Notes: a model not told the origin generated them from the letters alone. Counted from the first letter of the stretch, positions 1 to 7,414 are shown. The stretch is DNA of 9,725 nt from Actinomycetes bacterium (GCA_023427825.1 JAEZAI010000127.1:1-9725); one strand, 5' to 3'. Translations and numbers: made by a program.

Positions 1-1768
1 CGCTCGGGATCACCGTCTCGCGTCCCAGGAAGAACGTGACCTCGTTGACGTCGAGCTCCGCACCGCCGATCTCGAGCCGGTCGATCGCCTGCGGCACGCT
101 CAGCTCCTCCATGAAGCCGTGGTGCAGCGTGATCTGGCAGAGGCCGCGGCCGAACTCCTCGACCTCCACGCGCTCCGACTCGGGCACGTACGGCTCGGCC
201 GCCGTCACCACCGACAGCAGGATCACCCGGCGATGCAGCACGCGGTTGTGCTTGGTGTTGGCCAACAACGACGGCGGTGCCACGCCGTCGCCGCGGAACA
301 TGAACACGGCGGTGCCGGGGGCCCGGGCGATGTCCTCGGGCAGGCGGGCGATGAAGTCCCGGATGGGCACCCGCCCCACGCTGAGCCGCTCCGCGACCAC
401 GCGCCGGCCGGTCCGCCACGTGGTCATCGCGACCATGATCAGCGATCCGACCAGCAGCGGGAACCACCCCCCGGCCGGGATCTTGAACACGTTGGCGCCG
501 AAGAAGCCGAGCTCGAGCGCGCCGAGCGGCAGGCACAGCGCCATGGCCCTGGTGGCGGACCAGCCCCAGTTGAGGCGCAGCAGCTTGTAGAAGAGCAACG
601 TCGTCACGAACATCGTCGCCGTGACCGCGATGCCGTAGGCCGCGGCCAGCGAGGACGACTGCTGGAAGCCGAGCACCAGGCCGATGCAGCCGGCTGCGAG
701 CACCCAGTTCACGAGCGGCAGGTACACCTGGCCGACGTGGTCGGCCGACGTGTGGCGCACCGACATGCGAGGCAGGTAGTCGAGCTGCATGGCCTGCACG
801 GTCATGGAGAAGGCGCCGGAGATCAGCGCCTGCGAGGCGATGACCGCGGCGAACGTCGCCAGGATGACCAGCGGCCAGCGGGCCCACTCGGGTCCCATCC
901 GGAAGAACGGGTTGGAGATGGCCTCGGGGTCGTCGAGCAGCAGGGCGCCCTGGCCGAAGTAGTTGAGCGTGAGAGCCGGGAACGCCACCGCGAACCAGGA
1001 GATCCGGATGGGGCGCCGACCGAAGTGGCCGAGGTCCGCGTAGAGCGCCTCGCCGCCGGTGACCACCAGGAACACCGAACCGAGCGACAGGAAGCCGTGC
1101 AGCCCGTTGCTCGACAGGTACTCCGCCGCGTGCAGCGGGTTGATCGCCTCGAACATCTCCAGGTTGGTCGACACGCGGGTGATGCCGAGCACGGCGAGCG
1201 TGACGAACCAGATCAGCATCACCGGTCCGAACAGCTTGCCGACGGTGCCGGTGCCCCGGTTCTGGATGGCGAACAGCCCCAGCAGGATCACGACCGCGAG
1301 CGGCAGGACCCACGCATCGAGGGCCGGCGCCGCCACCTCCAGGCCTTCCGTCGCCGACAGCACCGAGATGGCCGGCGTGATCGCCCCGTCGCCGTAGAGC
1401 AGCGCCATGCCGAACAGGCCCAGCAGCAGCAGGGTGGCCATCACACCGGTCACCTTCTTGCCCTGGCCGACCACCAGCGTGGTCAGCGCCAGGATGCCGC
1501 CCTCACCGTGGTTGTCGGCGCGGAGGATGAACACCACGTACTTGACGGTGACGATGAGGATCATCGACCACAGCATCAGCGAGCAGGCGCCGATGACGTT
1601 CGCCCGGTCGACGGGCACGTGGTAGTGCTCGAACGTCTCTCGGAAGGCGTACAGCGGGCTGGTCCCGATGTCGCCGAACACCACGCCGAGCGCGCCGACG
1701 GCCAGCGCCACACCCCCCGCCCCCACCTTCGCCGGATGGGCGCGGTCCTTGCGTCGTACGACGGACAC
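1..1768 (-). CDS. kup: Kup-family potassium transporter, C-terminus cut by window edge
   Basis: Kup/HAK/KUP membrane proteins take up K+, probably with H+, across the cytoplasmic membrane. Reading the minus strand from GTG at 1768 gives 589 codons without a stop. Family motifs are clear: GDIGTSPLY at about residues 32-40, a DNHGEGG loop at about 80, GDGAITPAISVLSA at about 124, many hydrophobic membrane segments, then a soluble C-terminal domain with NTKHNRVLHRRVILL and, near the edge, FFLGRETVIPS. E. coli Kup is 622 residues, so roughly 40-60 residues probably lie outside the window. The GTG start is chosen because the next residues lead straight into the first membrane segment; no Shine-Dalgarno is visible. 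It begins 11 bases after the acyl-CoA dehydrogenase stop, which suggests translational coupling. The family call is firm; transport details are family knowledge. Confidence 0.95.
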   Translation of the reverse strand, partial: MSVVRRKDRAHPAKVGAGGVALAVGALGVVFGDIGTSPLYAFRETFEHYHVPVDRANVIGACSLMLWSMILIVTVKYVVFILRADNHGEGGILALTTLVVGQGKKVTGVMATLLLLGLFGMALLYGDGAITPAISVLSATEGLEVAAPALDAWVLPLAVVILLGLFAIQNRGTGTVGKLFGPVMLIWFVTLAVLGITRVSTNLEMFEAINPLHAAEYLSSNGLHGFLSLGSVFLVVTGGEALYADLGHFGRRPIRISWFAVAFPALTLNYFGQGALLLDDPEAISNPFFRMGPEWARWPLVILATFAAVIASQALISGAFSMTVQAMQLDYLPRMSVRHTSADHVGQVYLPLVNWVLAAGCIGLVLGFQQSSSLAAAYGIAVTATMFVTTLLFYKLLRLNWGWSATRAMALCLPLGALELGFFGANVFKIPAGGWFPLLVGSLIMVAMTTWRTGRRVVAERLSVGRVPIRDFIARLPEDIARAPGTAVFMFRGDGVAPPSLLANTKHNRVLHRRVILLSVVTAAEPYVPESERVEVEEFGRGLCQITLHHGFMEELSVPQAIDRLEIGGAELDVNEVTFFLGRETVIPS

Positions 1769-1779
1769 GTCGGTGCGGC

Positions 1780-2931
1780 TCAGTCGCCGACGATGCCGTT
1801 CATGCGGGCGAGGGTGCGGAGCATGACCTCGTCCGCACCTCCCCCGATGGACCACAGGCGCGTGTCGCGGAAGAAGCGGGCGGGCCAGTTCTCCTCGACG
1901 TAGCCCATGCCCCCGTGGAACTGCACGGCCACGTCGGCCATGCGACGGGCGAGCCGGGCGGTCTTGAGCTTGGCGACCGTGGCCTGGCGGGTGATGTCCT
2001 CGCCCTGCAGGTACGCGGCGACCGCGGCCCAGTTGTGGTGCCGAGCCATGTCCAGGTCCGCGGCGATGTCGGCGAGCTCGTACTGGAGCGCCTGGTTGGC
2101 GAGCAGCGGGGCGCCGAACGCCTGGCGCTCCTTCAGGTACTGGATCGTGCGCTCCAGGGCGAGCTCGGTGGCCCCGACCATCTGGTACGCGGCGATCATC
2201 CGCTCGTTCTGGAACTGGGCCATCTGCTGCTGGAAGCCGCGGCCGATCTCACCGATCGTGTTCGACACCGGCACCCGCACGTCGTCGAAGACGAGCTCGG
2301 CGGTGTCGGAGGCCCGCATCCCGAGCTTGTCGAGCTTGCGGCTGACCGAGAACCCGGGCACGTCGGTCGGCACGATCACCTGCGACATGCCGCGGTAGCC
2401 GCCCTCGTCGGACGTGCGGCACAGCAGGCAGATCCAGTCCGCCTGGGTGCCGTTGGTGATCCAGAGCTTGGTGCCGTTGATGACCCACTCGTCGCCGTCG
2501 CGCACGGCCCGGGTCCGCAGACCGGCCACGTCGGAGCCGGCGTCGGGCTCGGACACCCCGATCGCCGCCACGTGCTCGCCGGCGATCGCGGGACGGAGGT
2601 ACCGCTCCTTCAGCTCGTGCGTGCCGAAGCGGTGCAGGGCCGGCGTGGCCATGTCGGTCTGCACGGTGATCGCCATCGAGACGCCGAGCGAGGCGGCGCG
2701 GCCCAGCTCCTCGCCCAGGATCATCGTGAAGATGTGGTCCGCTCCCCCGCCGCCGTAGGCGGGGTCGTACTCCACGCCCAGGAGGCCGAGCTCCCCGAAG
2801 CGGCGGAACAGCTGGTGCGCCGGGAAGTCGCCCGATCGCTCCCAGTCGTCCGCGTACGCGTCGATCTCCTTCTCGACGACCTCACGCGCGGTCTGGCGGA
2901 ACAGCTGGTGTTCCTCGGTCAGTTGGAGCAC
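1780..2931 (-). CDS. Acyl-CoA dehydrogenase (FadE-like)
   Basis: A flavoenzyme of the acyl-CoA dehydrogenase family, which oxidises an acyl-CoA thioester to the 2,3-enoyl-CoA in fatty-acid or branched-chain catabolism and passes electrons to ETF. The 383 residues match the usual length. Visible family segments: GVSEPDAGSDVAGLRT (125-140), GTKLWITNG (153-161), a helix starting QNERMIAAYQ (241-250) and QFHGGMGYVEENWPARFFRD (337-356). The C-terminal loop reads SIGGGADEVM, with Gly364 where medium-chain enzymes have their catalytic Glu. In long-chain and isovaleryl-CoA dehydrogenases the base sits in the ER(L/M) helix instead, so Glu243 is the likely base. The start is GTG with a good Shine-Dalgarno, AGGAG at 2941-2937, five bases upstream. 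It precedes kup by 11 bases. No other beta-oxidation gene is nearby, so the acyl substrate cannot be named. Confidence 0.95.
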   Translation of the reverse strand: MLQLTEEHQLFRQTAREVVEKEIDAYADDWERSGDFPAHQLFRRFGELGLLGVEYDPAYGGGGADHIFTMILGEELGRAASLGVSMAITVQTDMATPALHRFGTHELKERYLRPAIAGEHVAAIGVSEPDAGSDVAGLRTRAVRDGDEWVINGTKLWITNGTQADWICLLCRTSDEGGYRGMSQVIVPTDVPGFSVSRKLDKLGMRASDTAELVFDDVRVPVSNTIGEIGRGFQQQMAQFQNERMIAAYQMVGATELALERTIQYLKERQAFGAPLLANQALQYELADIAADLDMARHHNWAAVAAYLQGEDITRQATVAKLKTARLARRMADVAVQFHGGMGYVEENWPARFFRDTRLWSIGGGADEVMLRTLARMNGIVGD

Positions 2932-2936
2932 TTCTT

Positions 2937-2941
2937 CTCCT
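2937..2941 (-). promoter_or_regulatory. Shine-Dalgarno of the acyl-CoA dehydrogenase gene
   Basis: AGGAG, followed by five bases and then GTG at 2931. It is one of only two clear ribosome binding sites in the window and fixes the GTG start. Confidence 0.75.
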
Positions 2942-2968
2942 GCGTCCGACTCGGCCCTGACTCGGGCT

Positions 2969-2982
2969 GGACCCGTTGGTCC
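2969..2982 (-). promoter_or_regulatory. Perfect inverted repeat in the leader of the acyl-CoA dehydrogenase gene
   Basis: Read on the plus strand, GGACC-CGTT-GGTCC forms a 5-bp stem with a 4-base loop, 38-51 bases upstream of the GTG at 2931. It could be a repressor operator, as acyl-CoA dehydrogenase genes are often controlled by TetR-type regulators, or a small RNA hairpin. The rest of the 184-base gap (2932-3115) shows only a weak -10-like TAGCCT on the minus strand at 3035-3030, without a convincing -35. Function is inferred from position only. Confidence 0.3.
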
Positions 2983-3115
2983 GTGGCTGGAGTGCGCTCC
3001 CGCTGGCGGCCCCCAGGGAAGTGTGCTGCAGGCTATCTGAACCGCGCTCCGGGTCCGAGATCACGGGCGTGCGCGTCCCCCGTTGCCGGAGGCCGGCTCG
3101 GGCATCGGCCGGGGC

Positions 3116-3625
3116 TCAGGTCGGGATGGTGTTGCGCAGGTCGGTCGGCAGCGACGCGGCGTCGGCGAGATGGAGGAAGCCGGCGACCCGTCGGTCGATC
3201 GCGGCGACGACGATCTGCTCGAGCACGAGCGGCGTCAGGTGGTCGATGTCGACCACGTCCTCCACACCGGCGCCGACGAGGTCGGCCGCCATGTCGGCCG
3301 TCTCCGCATCGGGGTACGGCACGTCCAGCACGCCGATCACCGGCACGTCGCCCACGTGGTGCACGAGCTGCTCGGCCGCCGCGACGGTGCCCGGGCGGTC
3401 CCGGAACAGCACGCACAGCGCGAGCGGCACGATGCGGGGGTCCTCCGGCCACCGCAGCGGCGTGCGCACCAGGTCGGCGGGACGGGCGATCGCCACGTCC
3501 AACCGGTTGGAGTGCCGGAGGTGGCGGCTCATCACCGCCGCGTCGTGCTCGTCGCGCCGCAGCACGAGGACGGGGAGCCTCCCACCGGAGGCGAGGACTG
3601 CGCTGGTCGTCTGCGTTCGTGCCAC
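3116..3625 (-). CDS. Small protein resembling a degenerate receiver (CheY-like) domain
   Basis: 169 residues, no signal peptide or membrane segment. The pattern resembles a single receiver domain: a first strand and helix (LPVLVLRRDEHDAAVMSRHLR, 17-37), a hydrophobic strand where the phospho-Asp normally sits (PLALCVLF, 67-74), VPVIGVLDV (94-102), and GAGVEDVVDIDHLTPLVLEQIVVAAIDRR (118-146), which follows the usual end of receiver domains. There is no Asp at the expected phosphorylation position and no Lys anywhere in the protein, so the conserved Lys is missing too. It would be a pseudo-receiver unable to use normal phosphorelay chemistry. No DNA-binding domain is attached. The GTG at 3625 is the most upstream start in this frame, with only a weak GGGA four bases before it; an ATG at residue 32 is a less likely alternative. 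It lies between the hydrolase and dehydrogenase genes on the same strand. The protein looks real; the fold is inferred from pattern. Confidence 0.7.
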   Translation of the reverse strand: MARTQTTSAVLASGGRLPVLVLRRDEHDAAVMSRHLRHSNRLDVAIARPADLVRTPLRWPEDPRIVPLALCVLFRDRPGTVAAAEQLVHHVGDVPVIGVLDVPYPDAETADMAADLVGAGVEDVVDIDHLTPLVLEQIVVAAIDRRVAGFLHLADAASLPTDLRNTIPT

Positions 3626-3657
3626 GCCATCCCATCGGCGCCCGCGGCGAGGATGTG

Positions 3658-3680
3658 AGGGACTCCTGACACGTTTCCCT
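3658..3680. repeat. Short inverted repeat between hydrolase and pseudo-receiver genes
   Basis: AGGGA at 3658-3662 and TCCCT at 3676-3680 flank 13 bases. It sits in the 90-base gap (3626-3715), about 33 bases upstream of the GTG at 3625, where a promoter or operator for the small gene would lie. Five-base arms are weak evidence. Confidence 0.2.
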
Positions 3681-3715
3681 TCGGCTGTGACGCGCCATCC
3701 GGGCGAGCAGGCCGA

Positions 3716-4675
3716 TCAGCCCAGGAGCGCCGGCTCCGCGGGCTCGTCGGCCGCGACGCCGCCGGGCCCCTGCAGCAGGAGGCGCCGACGGGTGCGGCGG
3801 TTGCTCCGGTACGGCTCGGTCTCGTCGATGAACGCCACGAGCTCGGCGACGAACCGGTCGGGCTCCGCATGGTGCGGGAAGTGCCCTGCCCCCTCGTAGA
3901 TGGACAGGCGGCTGCCGGCCATGGCCTCGTGCGCCCGCTGCGCGTGCTCGACGGGGATGATCCCGTCGCGGTCGCCCCACGCGAGGAGGACCGGCATGGA
4001 CGCCGCGAGGTACGACCGGTCGAGCATCGTGACGAGCTGGCCGTGGCGGTCGACGACCGCGCGGAGCGTGCGGCCGAACGCCGCGCGCTGACGTCGGTCG
4101 GGCATGCCGCGCAGGACGCGGGCCACCTCGCCGGCGTCGCGGCCGATGTCCACGCCAAGACGGCCGAGCAACCCGAGCACGGCGCCGACGACCTCGTTGG
4201 CCCCGGGGACCATGAGCGGCACCATGCCGATCTCCGACATCGGCGCGGCCGCGGCCCGCAGGACCGGGCTGACCTCCCGGCCGACGCCGCCCGTCCCGAC
4301 CAGCACCAGGCGCTCGACGCGCTCCGGGTACTGGTACGCCAGCTGGGCCGCCACGCCGCCGCCGAGCGAGTGTCCGACGACCGTCACCCGGTCCACGTCG
4401 AGCACGTCGAGCAGGTCGCGCATGCCGTTGGAGAACGCGGCCACCGAGTAGTCGGCCCGGGGCTTGTCCGAGGAGCCGTGGCCCAACAGGTCGGGGGCGA
4501 TGACCGTGTAGCGCTCCGCCAGCGCGGGCAGCACCGGGGCCCAGCTGGTCGATTCGTCGCCGATCCCGTGGATCAGCAGCAGCGCGGGGCCCGAGCCCGC
4601 CATCCGGTACGCCCGCTGGTAGCCGTGCACCGTGCGGAAGCACAGCTCCGATCCGACCTCGCCGACTGTCGCCAC
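3716..4675 (-). CDS. Alpha/beta-fold hydrolase
   Basis: A 319-residue alpha/beta hydrolase, probably cytosolic as no signal peptide is seen. The fold's landmarks are in order: HGIGD oxyanion region (36-40), PDLLGHGSSDKP (61-72), nucleophile elbow GHSLGG with Ser103, WGDRD with the acid most likely at Asp237, and EGAGHFPHHAEPDRF with His265, completing a Ser-Asp-His triad. The N-terminal RTVHGYQRAYRMAGSGPALLLIHGIGD and the DYSVAAFSNGMRDLLDVL stretch resemble, from memory, mycobacterial hydrolases of the Rv2715 type, whose substrate I do not know. The last 30 residues are Arg-rich and then low in complexity. The start is GTG at 4675 without a Shine-Dalgarno; a TACGCT hexamer eight bases upstream could be a -10 for a near-leaderless message. 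It diverges from zwf and leads the minus-strand run of genes. Esterase or lyase specificity cannot be read from sequence. Confidence 0.9.
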   Translation of the reverse strand: MATVGEVGSELCFRTVHGYQRAYRMAGSGPALLLIHGIGDESTSWAPVLPALAERYTVIAPDLLGHGSSDKPRADYSVAAFSNGMRDLLDVLDVDRVTVVGHSLGGGVAAQLAYQYPERVERLVLVGTGGVGREVSPVLRAAAAPMSEIGMVPLMVPGANEVVGAVLGLLGRLGVDIGRDAGEVARVLRGMPDRRQRAAFGRTLRAVVDRHGQLVTMLDRSYLAASMPVLLAWGDRDGIIPVEHAQRAHEAMAGSRLSIYEGAGHFPHHAEPDRFVAELVAFIDETEPYRSNRRTRRRLLLQGPGGVAADEPAEPALLG

Positions 4676-4788
4676 GGCCGCGGAGCGTACCGTCGGGCAT
4701 CGGCGCAGCTGCGGCTCCGGGCGGCCGGTTCACGCACTCTCCCCCGCCGGGCAACAGAGCCGTAACACCGGATCCACAGCGTGACGGC
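4676..4788. promoter_or_regulatory. Divergent intergenic region with palindrome
   Basis: This 113-base region must hold the promoters of both the hydrolase (leftward) and zwf (rightward). It contains a perfect 10-base palindrome, CGCAGCTGCG, at 4704-4713, nested in a 6-bp inverted repeat, CGGAGC (4681-4686) and GCTCCG (4714-4719). Either could be an operator. TACGCT on the minus strand (4689-4684) is a -10 candidate for the hydrolase. Confidence 0.3.
4777..4782 (+). promoter_or_regulatory. Candidate -10 element for leaderless zwf transcript
   Basis: CAGCGT, then six bases, then the GTG start at 4789. The A at position 2 and T at position 6 are the most conserved bases of actinobacterial -10 boxes (TAnnnT). 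There is no Shine-Dalgarno. The same layout precedes the other three plus-strand genes. On its own the match is weak. Confidence 0.3.
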
Positions 4789-6216
4789 GTGACCGCGCTG
4801 GATCCCCACGTGATCGTGTTGTTCGGCGCGGCCGGCGACCTCTCGCGCCGGAAGCTGCTGCCCGGGCTGTTCCGGCTGGACCGCGCCGGCATGCTGCCCG
4901 AGACCCGGATCGTGGGCACGTCCTTGGAGGAGATGGACGACGAGGGCTTCCGCGACCTCGCGCACGCCGCCTGCCGCGAGTTCGTCCGCGGCGGCGTGGA
5001 CCCCGAGGACTGGCGGGCGTTCGCGGCCAAGCTGGGCTACGCGCCGATGTCGCTCGGGCCGACGGGCCTGGCCGACCGGGTGCGGGAGATGGAGTCCCAC
5101 CTGGACGGCGAGTGCCGGCTGATGCACTACCTCAGCATCCCGCCCGCCGCGGCACCCGACGTGGTCCGCACGCTCGGCGCGACCGGGCTGCACCACGGCG
5201 CCCGGATCGTCATGGAGAAGCCGTTCGGGTTCGACCTGGCGACGTCGAAGGTCCTGAACGCGACGGTCGACGAGATCTTCGAGCCGGAGCAGGTGTTCCG
5301 CATCGACCACTTCCTGGGCAAGGAGGCGGCGCTCAACATCCTGGCGTTCCGGTTCGCCAACGGCCTGTTCGAGCCCATCTGGAACCGCCAGCTGATCGAC
5401 CACGTGCAGATCGACGTGCCCGAGACGCTGTCGGTCGGGACGCGCGGCACCACCTACGACTCGTCGGGCGCGTTCCGCGACATGGTCGTGACCCACCTCT
5501 TCCAGATCCTCGCCTTCGTGGCCATGGAGCCGCCGACCGCGCTGGAACCCGATGCGATCAACGAGGAGAAGGACAAGGTCTTCCGGTCGATGATGCCGCT
5601 CGATCCGCAGTTCGTGACCCGTGGCCAGTACGAGGGCTACCGCGACACGCCCGGGGTCGCCGCCGACTCCGAGACCGAGACCTTCGTGGCCCTCCGGTGC
5701 GAGATCGACAACTGGCGCTGGGCGGGCGTGCCCTTCTACCTGCGGACGGGCAAGGAGATGGCCGAGGGGGCGCGCATCGTGTCGGTCGCCTTCAAGGAAC
5801 CGCCGCGCAGCATGTTCCCCGCCGAGTCGAACGTCAGCAGCTACGGCCCGGACCACCTGACCTTCGACCTGTCGGACTCCCCCAAGCTGTCGCTGTCGTT
5901 CTACGGCAAGCGACCCGGGCCCGGGATGGTGCTCGACAAGCTGAGCCTCCAGTTCGCCCTGCAGGAGACCGAGGACGAGCAGCACGTGCTCGAGGCGTAC
6001 GAGCGCCTCATCTACGACGCCATGCACGGGGACCAGACGCTGTTCACGAGCGCGGCCGGCATCGAGCGGCTGTGGGAGGTGTCCCAGCCGCTCCTCGACG
6101 ACCCGCCCGCGGTGCACCTGTACCGGCGAGGCTCCTGGGGGCCGACGGCCATGCACTCGATGATCGGCCCGCACACCTGGCGGCTGCCGTTCGAGCGTCG
6201 CTGGCGCGAGAGGTGA
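4789..6216 (+). CDS. zwf: Glucose-6-phosphate 1-dehydrogenase (Zwf1-type)
   Basis: Oxidises glucose 6-phosphate to 6-phosphogluconolactone with NADP+ (or NAD+), the entry step of the oxidative pentose phosphate pathway and a main NADPH source. The 475 residues show the nucleotide-binding GAAGDLSRRKLLP (13-25), EKPFG (143-147), the substrate motif RIDHFLGKE (171-179), and GAFRDMVVTHLFQ with the catalytic His at 236. GQYEGY, EIDNWRWAGVPFYLRTGK and the C-terminal QPLLDDP...YRRGSWGP resemble the shorter mycobacterial Zwf1 (Rv1121) more than Zwf2. Most homologs read QNH before the catalytic His; here it is VTH. The start is GTG at 4789, since the nucleotide-binding strand begins eight residues later. 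The usual partners (opcA, tal, tkt, gnd) are not adjacent, so it appears to be a stand-alone paralog. Confidence 0.96.
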   Translation: MTALDPHVIVLFGAAGDLSRRKLLPGLFRLDRAGMLPETRIVGTSLEEMDDEGFRDLAHAACREFVRGGVDPEDWRAFAAKLGYAPMSLGPTGLADRVREMESHLDGECRLMHYLSIPPAAAPDVVRTLGATGLHHGARIVMEKPFGFDLATSKVLNATVDEIFEPEQVFRIDHFLGKEAALNILAFRFANGLFEPIWNRQLIDHVQIDVPETLSVGTRGTTYDSSGAFRDMVVTHLFQILAFVAMEPPTALEPDAINEEKDKVFRSMMPLDPQFVTRGQYEGYRDTPGVAADSETETFVALRCEIDNWRWAGVPFYLRTGKEMAEGARIVSVAFKEPPRSMFPAESNVSSYGPDHLTFDLSDSPKLSLSFYGKRPGPGMVLDKLSLQFALQETEDEQHVLEAYERLIYDAMHGDQTLFTSAAGIERLWEVSQPLLDDPPAVHLYRRGSWGPTAMHSMIGPHTWRLPFERRWRER

Positions 6217-6231
6217 CGACCTCGCCCGGAG

Positions 6232-6265
6232 CGCGCCCGAACCTATCCGGTCTCGTCCGGGCGCG
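6232..6265 (+). terminator. Hairpin after zwf, candidate terminator
   Basis: CGCGCCCG (6232-6239) pairs perfectly with CGGGCGCG (6258-6265) around an 18-base loop, starting 16 bases after the zwf stop and followed by TTGTGTG. There is no real U-tract, which is common for intrinsic-like terminators in high-GC actinobacteria. The rest of the 120-base gap to the deaminase gene holds that gene's promoter candidate. Confidence 0.55.
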
Positions 6266-6324
6266 TTGTGTGAACGCCGGTTGAACAGGCGGTCCACGCC
6301 CTCGGCGGTCGCGGCCGTCGGGCC

Positions 6325-6330
6325 TACGGT
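6325..6330 (+). promoter_or_regulatory. -10 element for leaderless deaminase transcript
   Basis: TACGGT matches the actinobacterial TAnnnT -10 box, and six bases separate it from the ATG at 6337, placing the expected transcription start on or next to the A of ATG. There is no Shine-Dalgarno and no recognisable -35. It is the best of the four such sites in the window. Confidence 0.45.
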
Positions 6331-6336
6331 CGGGCC

Positions 6337-7410
6337 ATGTCGATCGACCTCACCGACCCCACCACCACCTACGGAGTGGACCCCGAGCTCGCGGCGTTCA
6401 TCGAGGGCCTCCCCAAGGCCGAGCTGCACGTGCACCTCGAGGGCACGCTCGAGCCCGAGCTGAAGATGGCGCTCGCGCAGCGCAACGGCATCGAGCTCGC
6501 CGAGAAGACGGTCGAGGAGATCCGTGCCACCTACCGGCTCGAGTCGCTCACCGCGTTCCTCACGATCTACTACCCCGCCATGCGGGTCCTCGTGACCGCG
6601 GACGACTTCTACGAGCTCGCCTTCGCCTACCTCACGAAGGCGAGCTCCCAGGGCGTCGTCCACGCCGAGATGTTCTTCGACCCGCAGGCCCACACCAGCC
6701 GGGGCGTCCCGTTCGACACGGTGATCAGCGGTTACCGGCGGGCCTGCATCGCCGCGGAGCGCGAGCTGGGCATGACCACGCGCCTGATCATGTGCTTCCT
6801 ACGCGACATGCAGCCCGAGTACGCCATGGCCACCCTCATGGAGGCACTGCCCTACAAGGAGTGGATCATCGCCGTCGGGCTCGACTCCGACGAACGGGAC
6901 AACCCGCCGTCCAGGTTCGCACCGGTGTTCGCCCGCGCCCGCGCCGAGGGGTTCCTGCTGACGAGCCACTGCGACATCGACCAGCCCGGCTCGATCGGCC
7001 ACATCGGCCAGGTCCTGCGCGACATCGAGGTGGACCGCATCGACCACGGCACGAACATCGTCGAGGACCCGTCGCTCGTGGCCCTGGCCCGCGACCGCGG
7101 GATCGGCTTCACGTGCTGCCCGATCTCGAACGAGTTCGTGACCGGCGACATGAAGGCCGGGCCGATCTCGGACCTCCTGCGCTCCGGCGTCCGGGTGACC
7201 TGCAACTCCGACGATCCGTCGTACTTCGGCACCTACATCACCGAGAACTTCGTGGCGCTCGCGGCCGCGGCCGACCTGACCGCGTCCGAGGTCCTGCTCC
7301 TGGCCCGCAACGCGTTCGAGGTGGCGTGGCTGTCGCCGACGCAGCGCGACACCCACCTCGCGGCGCTCGACGCCTACGCCGCCGAGCACGGCGTCGCACT
7401 CCCCGTCTGA
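6337..7410 (+). CDS. Adenosine/adenine deaminase-family amidohydrolase with altered active site
   Basis: A 357-residue member of the adenosine deaminase family, zinc amidohydrolases that remove the amino group from adenosine, adenine or related compounds. Metal ligands are present: HVH (His31, His33), His211 and Asp292 of NSDDP; RIDHG (His237) matches the general-base His. PKAELHVHLEGTLEP and CCPISN also fit. RIDHG, DSDERDNPPSRFA and NSDDPSYFGTYITENF are closer to bacterial adenine deaminases than to classic adenosine deaminases. The odd point is that the HAGE motif, whose Glu donates a proton to the purine ring, is replaced by HCDI (211-214), followed by DQPGS. I recall other actinobacterial and proteobacterial homologs with a similar HCDxDQ segment, so this may be a distinct subfamily rather than a damaged enzyme. 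The substrate is therefore open. It follows zwf by 120 bases and appears to be its own transcript. Confidence 0.85.
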   Translation: MSIDLTDPTTTYGVDPELAAFIEGLPKAELHVHLEGTLEPELKMALAQRNGIELAEKTVEEIRATYRLESLTAFLTIYYPAMRVLVTADDFYELAFAYLTKASSQGVVHAEMFFDPQAHTSRGVPFDTVISGYRRACIAAERELGMTTRLIMCFLRDMQPEYAMATLMEALPYKEWIIAVGLDSDERDNPPSRFAPVFARARAEGFLLTSHCDIDQPGSIGHIGQVLRDIEVDRIDHGTNIVEDPSLVALARDRGIGFTCCPISNEFVTGDMKAGPISDLLRSGVRVTCNSDDPSYFGTYITENFVALAAAADLTASEVLLLARNAFEVAWLSPTQRDTHLAALDAYAAEHGVALPV

Positions 7411-7414
7411 GCCT

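Noticed and set aside
119..1903. Long plus-strand open frame of 594 codons opposite kup
   Set aside because: Its protein is a His/Arg/Asp/Gly-rich string with no fold-like pattern, typical of the antisense of a high-GC gene. Kup on the other strand explains the region fully.
1915..3669. Plus-strand open frame of 584 codons opposite the acyl-CoA dehydrogenase and pseudo-receiver genes
   Set aside because: It crosses two well-supported minus-strand genes and their gap, and its product has compositional bias only.
3033..5030. Minus-strand open frame of 665 codons over the hydrolase and start of zwf
   Set aside because: It overlaps recognised genes on both strands and its product is Arg/Pro/Gly-rich without motifs.
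5112..6284. Second plus-strand open frame inside zwf
   Set aside because: Out-of-frame shadow of zwf with Arg/Ala/Pro-biased composition.
4573..6693. Minus-strand open frame of 706 codons opposite zwf and the deaminase start
   Set aside because: It is an antisense artefact of GC-rich codons; zwf has full family motifs in the plus strand.
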